Source: Valencia hispanica (taxonomy: Eukaryota; Chordata; Actinopteri; Cyprinodontiformes; Valenciidae). Taken from it: 64,000 nt of DNA. The stretch is from contig OY747723.1 in assembly GCA_963556495.2 (NCBI GenBank), positions 17,194,501 through 17,258,500 on the forward strand, written 5' to 3'. Position 1 is the stretch's first letter, and each line of letters begins with the position of its first letter. A program made the position numbers and the translations under genes. This document shows positions 59,553-64,000 of the stretch, piece after piece. Below the pieces are notes generated by a model. It did not search any database. It worked only from the letters and a program-made list of their open reading frames with translations, and was not told where the DNA came from.

Positions 59553-61610
59553 TTACAGTGGTCTGGAAGTTTGCTCCAGATTAGGGGAGCATAGAAACTG
59601 AAAGCTGCTCCTCTGCTTGGTCCTAATTCTAGGGATGATTAGAAGACTAGAGTTGGAAGACCAAAGTGGTCTGGGGGGTTGGTATAGTGGCATTAGCTCT
59701 TGAACATACTTTGGTGCTAAGCCATTCAATGATTTATGAACTATTCTCTGAGCTACAGGGAGCCAGTGTAAGGACTTTAGAACTGGGGTGACATGCTCTA
59801 CTTTCCTGGTTCTAGTGAGGACGTGACCAGCAGCGTTCTGGATCAGCTGCAGCTTTTCTTCTGACATTTTACCCCTCCTTTCCACCAGACGCGTAAGCAG
59901 CACGTTACAGGAGCAGCACGTTATACGCAGCTGATAGCCACCACTGTAGTCAATAGAACCCTTTCCACCAGAGGCGAAAGCAGCGCGAGTCTGCCGCGTC
60001 TGAGGAGCGACATGTCGCAGCACTTTTCTAAATATACGTGGCAGTCCTATTTTCTACGCAGTACGCCTCTGAAACACGTAAATTTCTACATTTTGGATAG
60101 GGGAGATAGGAAATATACGGCTCGGCACCGAAAATTTTCAAAATAAAAGAAACGTGCTGCTTTGCGGTTGCTTTACTTAAAAAAAAGTCACTACCTGTGC
60201 GGCCGGTGAGAAGTCAGTACCTCGCGGGAGGGTCTCATTTGTGTGTCATCACACAAATTAGCGATTTTGGATATTCCCTGACATAACAAACTTATTGGCG
60301 AATAAAAAACGGACATAACATAAAACACCAACCTTTTGGAGCCATGTTGTTGTCTTTTCCTGGTTATTATTGTCATAGATGTTTATATATGCCTATGGTT
60401 GTTGTGTTTACTGACGAAACCACGCGTGATTTTGCTAATCTCGCGTGATTTCGTGCTCTCTGTGACAGCTGCTTCCCTGCTGCTATGCGCCTCATACGCA
60501 CCCAGTGGAAAGGGCTAAGCAGCAGAATACACAAGTGAAACGTGCTGCTCCTGTAACGTGCCGCTTACGCGTCCGGTGGAAAGGACGGGTTAGGCAGACC
60601 TGTGAGGACGCTCTTGCAGCAATCAATCTGACTAAAGATAAAAGCATGAATGAGTTTTTTGAGGTCCTGTTGCGGCATTGTTCCTTTATTCCTAGAAATG
60701 TTCTTCAGATTATATAATTCTGACCTTGTTATTGCTTTTATGTGACCCTGGGAGTTCAGGTCTTAGTCCATTACTACGCCTAGATGTGTAGATGTTGTGC
60801 CTGATTAGTAGTTTCTACCTGTATTAACTGAAGGTGTGTGCTTTCCTCTTCAGGTCCAAAAATAAATACTTCAGTTTTGTTTCTATTTAGCTGGGAAAAA
60901 TTATTGCACATCCATGCATTGATTTGTTCAATGCATTCACTTAGGGTTGGATGGGTTCAAAGTCACCTGGCGACAATGTAATGTAAAGCCGGGTATCATC
61001 TGCATAGCTATGGTAAGTGATCATATTGGCTGTTATAATTTGGGTTAGCGGGAGCATGTAGATATTAAATAAGAGTGAACCCAGGATGATCCATGATCCA
61101 TGATAAAGAATTGCCTATTGACACAACAAAGTTTCTGTTCTTTACGTAAGACTCAAACCAGTCAAGTACTGTACCAGAGAGTCCGAGCCAGCTCTCCAAT
61201 CGTTTCAATATATCTTTGTCAACAGTGTTAAATGCTGCACTGAGGTCCAAAAGTAGCAGCACTGTGGTTCTACCAGAGTTTGTATTTATGCGGATGTCAC
61301 TGAAAAATTTGACAAGACAGACTGGAAAACATCAAAACAATTGGTCAATGTTAGGAAGCGATTTAACTGTTGAAACATGGCTTTTTCATTAATCTTGCAG
61401 ATGAATGGAAGATTAGATTTGCCTGTAGTTCTGCATTAACATGTTGTCAGTAGTGGTTTATTAACTGTTTTTAAAGCCTTGGGGAAGAAACCTGACATGA
61501 GGGAGGAGTTAACTAATTGAATCAGATCAGGCCCAAAACGTTTTTTAAGAAAAACTGTGGGTAAGATATCGAGGCAGCAAGAGGAGGAGCTTAATTGGTT
61601 AATGATTTCT
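59553..61610 (-). pseudogene. L2 ORF2 reverse transcriptase, decayed
   Basis: Order on the minus strand: SSSCCLDILPTVFLKKRFGP and LVNSSLMSGFFPKAL (61654-61436, running to the TTAA edge), LLLLDLSAAFNTVDKDILKR with WLGLSGTVLDWFESYVKNR (61262-61065; the motif A Asp is retained in LDLSAAFNT), and QNAAGHVLTRTRKVEHVTPV with LKSLHWLPVAQRIVHKSLNG (before 59553). Stops and frameshifts separate all parts. Confidence 0.8.
59872..60589. mobile_element. PIF/Harbinger-type MITE, 718 bp, TTA duplications, 51-bp TIRs
   Basis: The left arm begins CCCCTCCTTTCCACCAGACG and the right (minus strand) CCCGTCCTTTCCACCGGACG. About 51 bp match with three mismatches. TTA flanks both ends (59869-59871, 60590-60592). 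A second inner inverted pair, 'ccctttccaccagaggcg' against a 'ccagtggaaaggg' arm, follows. The two ends of L2 rejoin exactly when it is removed with one TTA. Confidence 0.88.
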
Positions 61611-61614
61611 TTAA

Positions 61615-62646
61615 AGGGGGGGGTGGCACGTTTTTTCTCAGGCAGACAAAACAATTCTATGGTACAGTACAGCCATGATATAACCGTAAATCCATCTGTT
61701 CGAAGTTCAGTAAATAATATAAACTACCTTTTAAAATTTGCACTCACAACATATCCAAACAAAATTAGCCACATGTCTCTTTAAGAGCCTTAGGACACTT
61801 AGACACACGTCCCTGTCTTCAACTGATGTTGAAGACAGGGACGCTGTCTTCAACATCATCACAACATTCTCCACATGCAATGTTTTTTTGTGTAATTTTC
61901 TTTTATTTTTTGCCAATCACTTGAAAATTAGTTGGAAACTAGCCTTGATGTCGGTCAAAACTGTTTTTAATCCTAAATAACTCAGCAGATCTAAAAAGTA
62001 ATTGAAAGAACAGCTCCTGTCATTCACATAAAAACTGCTCTCCTTAAAAAGGTGCTGCTTGCTGCTGCTGTCTGTGCGTCACTATTTACAGGTGATCATT
62101 TTCTCATCGGACATACACGAATTACATAGGTGACCCGTTTTGGATTCAAACCAGCGCATTTCACCAACAGGTGATGGATTTTCATGACTGGAATGAGTAA
62201 ACTGTACCCCATAGCACTTACATAGGCAAAATGAAAATGTAACATGTTTTATTCTCGAAACAGGGAGTGTAGATAATATGCAACGCTGTCAGATGTAAGA
62301 TTATGAAAGGGGGAGTCACAACTGGTAAAAGGTGCAGTAAAGTTGCGTTAATTGTATAAAATTGCAAGACGAGCAGAATTTGCGGGGATTGGCTTAATTT
62401 TCGTTAAGAGCTTTGGAGAGACGTGGGCGGTAATCAAAATGTCAGGACGTTGCAGGGAGGTGAGGGCGTACCTCGGAGGAATCAGGCATTCAGAGCTAAA
62501 AAATGGCGGCTGCGAGAGTCTCCAAAGATTACTCAAAAATACATAAATTACTGTAAGAAACACTTTAGGCATGTTTTTAAGGAGTGAATGACATAACAAT
62601 CTAACGAAAAGCTTAAAAGAGTCGATTTTACATGCCAGCCCCCCCT
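61615..62646. mobile_element. TTAA-flanked DNA element, 1032 bp, nested in L2
   Basis: AGGGGGGGGTGGCACG (left) and AGGGGGGGCTGGCATG (right, minus strand) flanked by TTAA (61611-61614; 62647-62650). It contains a strong hairpin at 61808-61843 and no recognisable transposase. Confidence 0.7.
61808..61843. repeat. Perfect 16-bp stem, 4-nt loop hairpin
   Basis: CGTCCCTGTCTTCAAC, loop tgat, then the exact complement. A third partial copy 'ctgtcttcaac' follows directly at 61844-61854. Confidence 0.95.
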
Positions 62647-62890
62647 TTAAGGTTTTTTGGGGTTAGTTTTTGGAATTCAGGCATTTTCTCTACATTGCTG
62701 TCGTGTGGTTATGGCATTGATACTGGGTTTGGTACTGATGTACAGATTGATCCTCTAATTGTCAGAATCTTTTCAGTTAAAAAGCTGGCCAATTCATTGC
62801 AAGCCCTGGTGGAATTTAATTCAGGGGCTACGGTCACTGGAGGATTAGTCTCTCAGCTGTTGCAAATAAAGTCAGCGCATTATTAATGTT

Positions 62891-63710
62891 TCTGTTAAAG
62901 GGTACATATACTAATTTCTGCTTGTTGACATGGTTTTAGGATGCCTAAATGTAATGTTGATAATAGGCTTTGCTCAAAAAAGCAGAAGAATTGAGCAGGG
63001 CTGTAAAACTAGTGTGTGCAGAACTCGGCTATCAGAACGGCTGGTTTTGAGTCTGTTTATCAGCTACAGTCTGTCTTTGTAGATCTCACAAGGAACCTGG
63101 AGTTGAGTTTTTCGGCCATTTTCTCTCGGCTCGTCAACACTCCCTTTTTTCACTACGCACCAGTGGATTGCTAGTCCATGGAGACTTCTTTCTACCTGAA
63201 ACTACTGTCAGTGGCTGTTTGTCCAAGAACTAAAGCTTGACCAAAATAAGATGATGCAGGACAAAGGATAATTCCAAACAACTGCAAATGTACAACAGAA
63301 TGGCTAAATATGGAAATCATCAGTTTTGCAATGAACCAGCCAAAGTACAGACCTCAACGTGAAATGCAGGGGTGGAACTTAAGAGAGCTTTGCAAAAACA
63401 GCTAACAGAGAACCTCTATAATATGAAATAATATTGTAGCTTAAATTCCATGACGGTGTGAGAGATGGTCACAGATGAAGAGTTTTACTGCAAAGATGGT
63501 TCCAGAAGCACACAAATTTTAGTCCCTCAAGGTATACATTTGGTATGCATGTACATGACAACGTGTTTGCTTACTTGAAATGTTATCTCATAGCTCTCAC
63601 TTTTTACACCAGGTCCCCATCAAACTCATCCCCATCAGTTAAGTTATTCCTAAATGAGTAATGTTCAATGAAATTACCATTTGTCTTAAATTAAATACAA
63701 TATTAAATAT
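62891..63710. other. No supported feature
   Basis: Anonymous sequence; no gene recognised. Confidence 0.45.
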
Positions 63711-63811
63711 ATATATTATATTATATTATATTATATTATATTATATTATATTATATTATATTATATTATATTATATTATATTATATTATATTATATTATA
63801 TTATATTATAT
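63711..63811. repeat. (TTATA)n microsatellite, about 20 units
   Basis: Pure pentanucleotide array with no interruptions, so probably recent and length-variable. Confidence 0.98.
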
Positions 63812-63821
63812 ACAAGTCTGT

Positions 63822-64000
63822 TGTGGAGAGTGTAATCTCTTCAGCCATCATCTGTTGGGGTAGCAGCATCAGAGCCAGGGACTTAAATAGGCTAAACAAC
63901 CTGATAAAGAAGGCTGGTTCTGTTCTTGGGACAACTGTGGAAAATCTGGAGATGATAATGCAAAGAAGGATTCTTCATAAAATCAAAAACATGGACAACC
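63822..64000 (+). pseudogene. LINE reverse transcriptase C-terminal segment, cut by window end
   Basis: The plus frame reads VVESVISSAIICWGSSIRAR and then LNRLNNLIKKAGSVLGTTVE. This is the segment after the RT thumb in several fish LINEs (ESVxxSxIxxWxGSxxxxDxxxLxxxxxxAxxxxG). It starts directly after the (TTATA)n array and is open to the last base. The clade is not certain; Rex1-like is possible. Confidence 0.6.

Larger units (their letters stand above)
59330..62890 (-). mobile_element. L2-type LINE, minus strand, interrupted by two MITEs
   Basis: From its 3' side: tail and UTR (59330-59560), RT C-terminus (59553-59868), MITE insertion (59872-60589), more RT (60593-61610), TTAA element (61615-62646), then a further upstream L2 stretch to about 62890. 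Removing the two insertions restores a collinear element. It is a different, older subfamily than the copy at 646-4760. Confidence 0.8.

Overview
This window looks like transposon-dense noncoding DNA, either intergenic or a large intron, from a teleost fish, probably a percomorph-type genome. The evidence is the mix of repeats read directly from the sequence: a Rex3 (RTE-clade) LINE, several L2-clade LINEs with an SGNH-esterase ORF1, a chromodomain Gypsy element, hAT, Tc1/mariner and PIF/Harbinger elements, TTAA-flanked elements, a tRNA-headed SINE and long (TA)n/(TTATA)n microsatellites. Almost all recognisable protein-coding sequence belongs to mobile elements. No host gene could be recognised. 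Three short open segments with plausible splice signals are listed as low-confidence exon candidates.

Layout. 0-6.1 kb: a minus-strand Rex3 copy split by a nearly full-length, inactivated L2 LINE (about 646-4760), with a SINE-like fragment at its 3' side. 6353-9728: a hAT element with an exact 8-bp target duplication and a deleted transposase. 9.7-15.8 kb: candidate exons, Tc1/mariner remnants, a LINE 3' end, and a Tc1-like element with both inverted repeats and TA duplications (13216-14599) whose transposase carries three lesions. 19.1-19.9 kb: a 21-bp minisatellite with inverted units on the other side. 20.6-23.7 kb: a degraded plus-strand L2 interrupted by a Harbinger-like MITE, followed by a TTAA-flanked MITE. 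25.9-26.4 kb: a (TA)n array. 29222-33284: a young Gypsy/chromovirus with LTRs that read as identical, intact pol, but gag replaced by an inverted scrap. 35.0-36.7 kb: a MITE split by a Harbinger derivative. 39.4-47.5 kb: scattered MITEs, a Myb-like Harbinger remnant, and a TTAA element that keeps a coding exon and splice donor. 50-56.3 kb: an RTE remnant, a solo LTR with a perfect TSD (51339-51629), a SINE head, a LINE 3' end, and a MITE split by a second solo LTR. 58.7-63 kb: a SINE and an L2 copy interrupted by two unrelated MITEs. 63.7-64 kb: a (TTATA)n array and the C-terminus of another LINE, cut by the window end.

How the parts relate. The genes do not form a pathway. The window is best read as a stratified insertion record: at least six nested insertions give a relative order of transposition (L2 into Rex3; Harbinger MITE into L2, twice; TTAA element into L2; Harbinger into a hAT-like MITE; LTR element into a MITE). 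The Gypsy element looks youngest. The long stretches between elements show no supported genes; some may hold conserved noncoding sequence, which cannot be judged without alignment.
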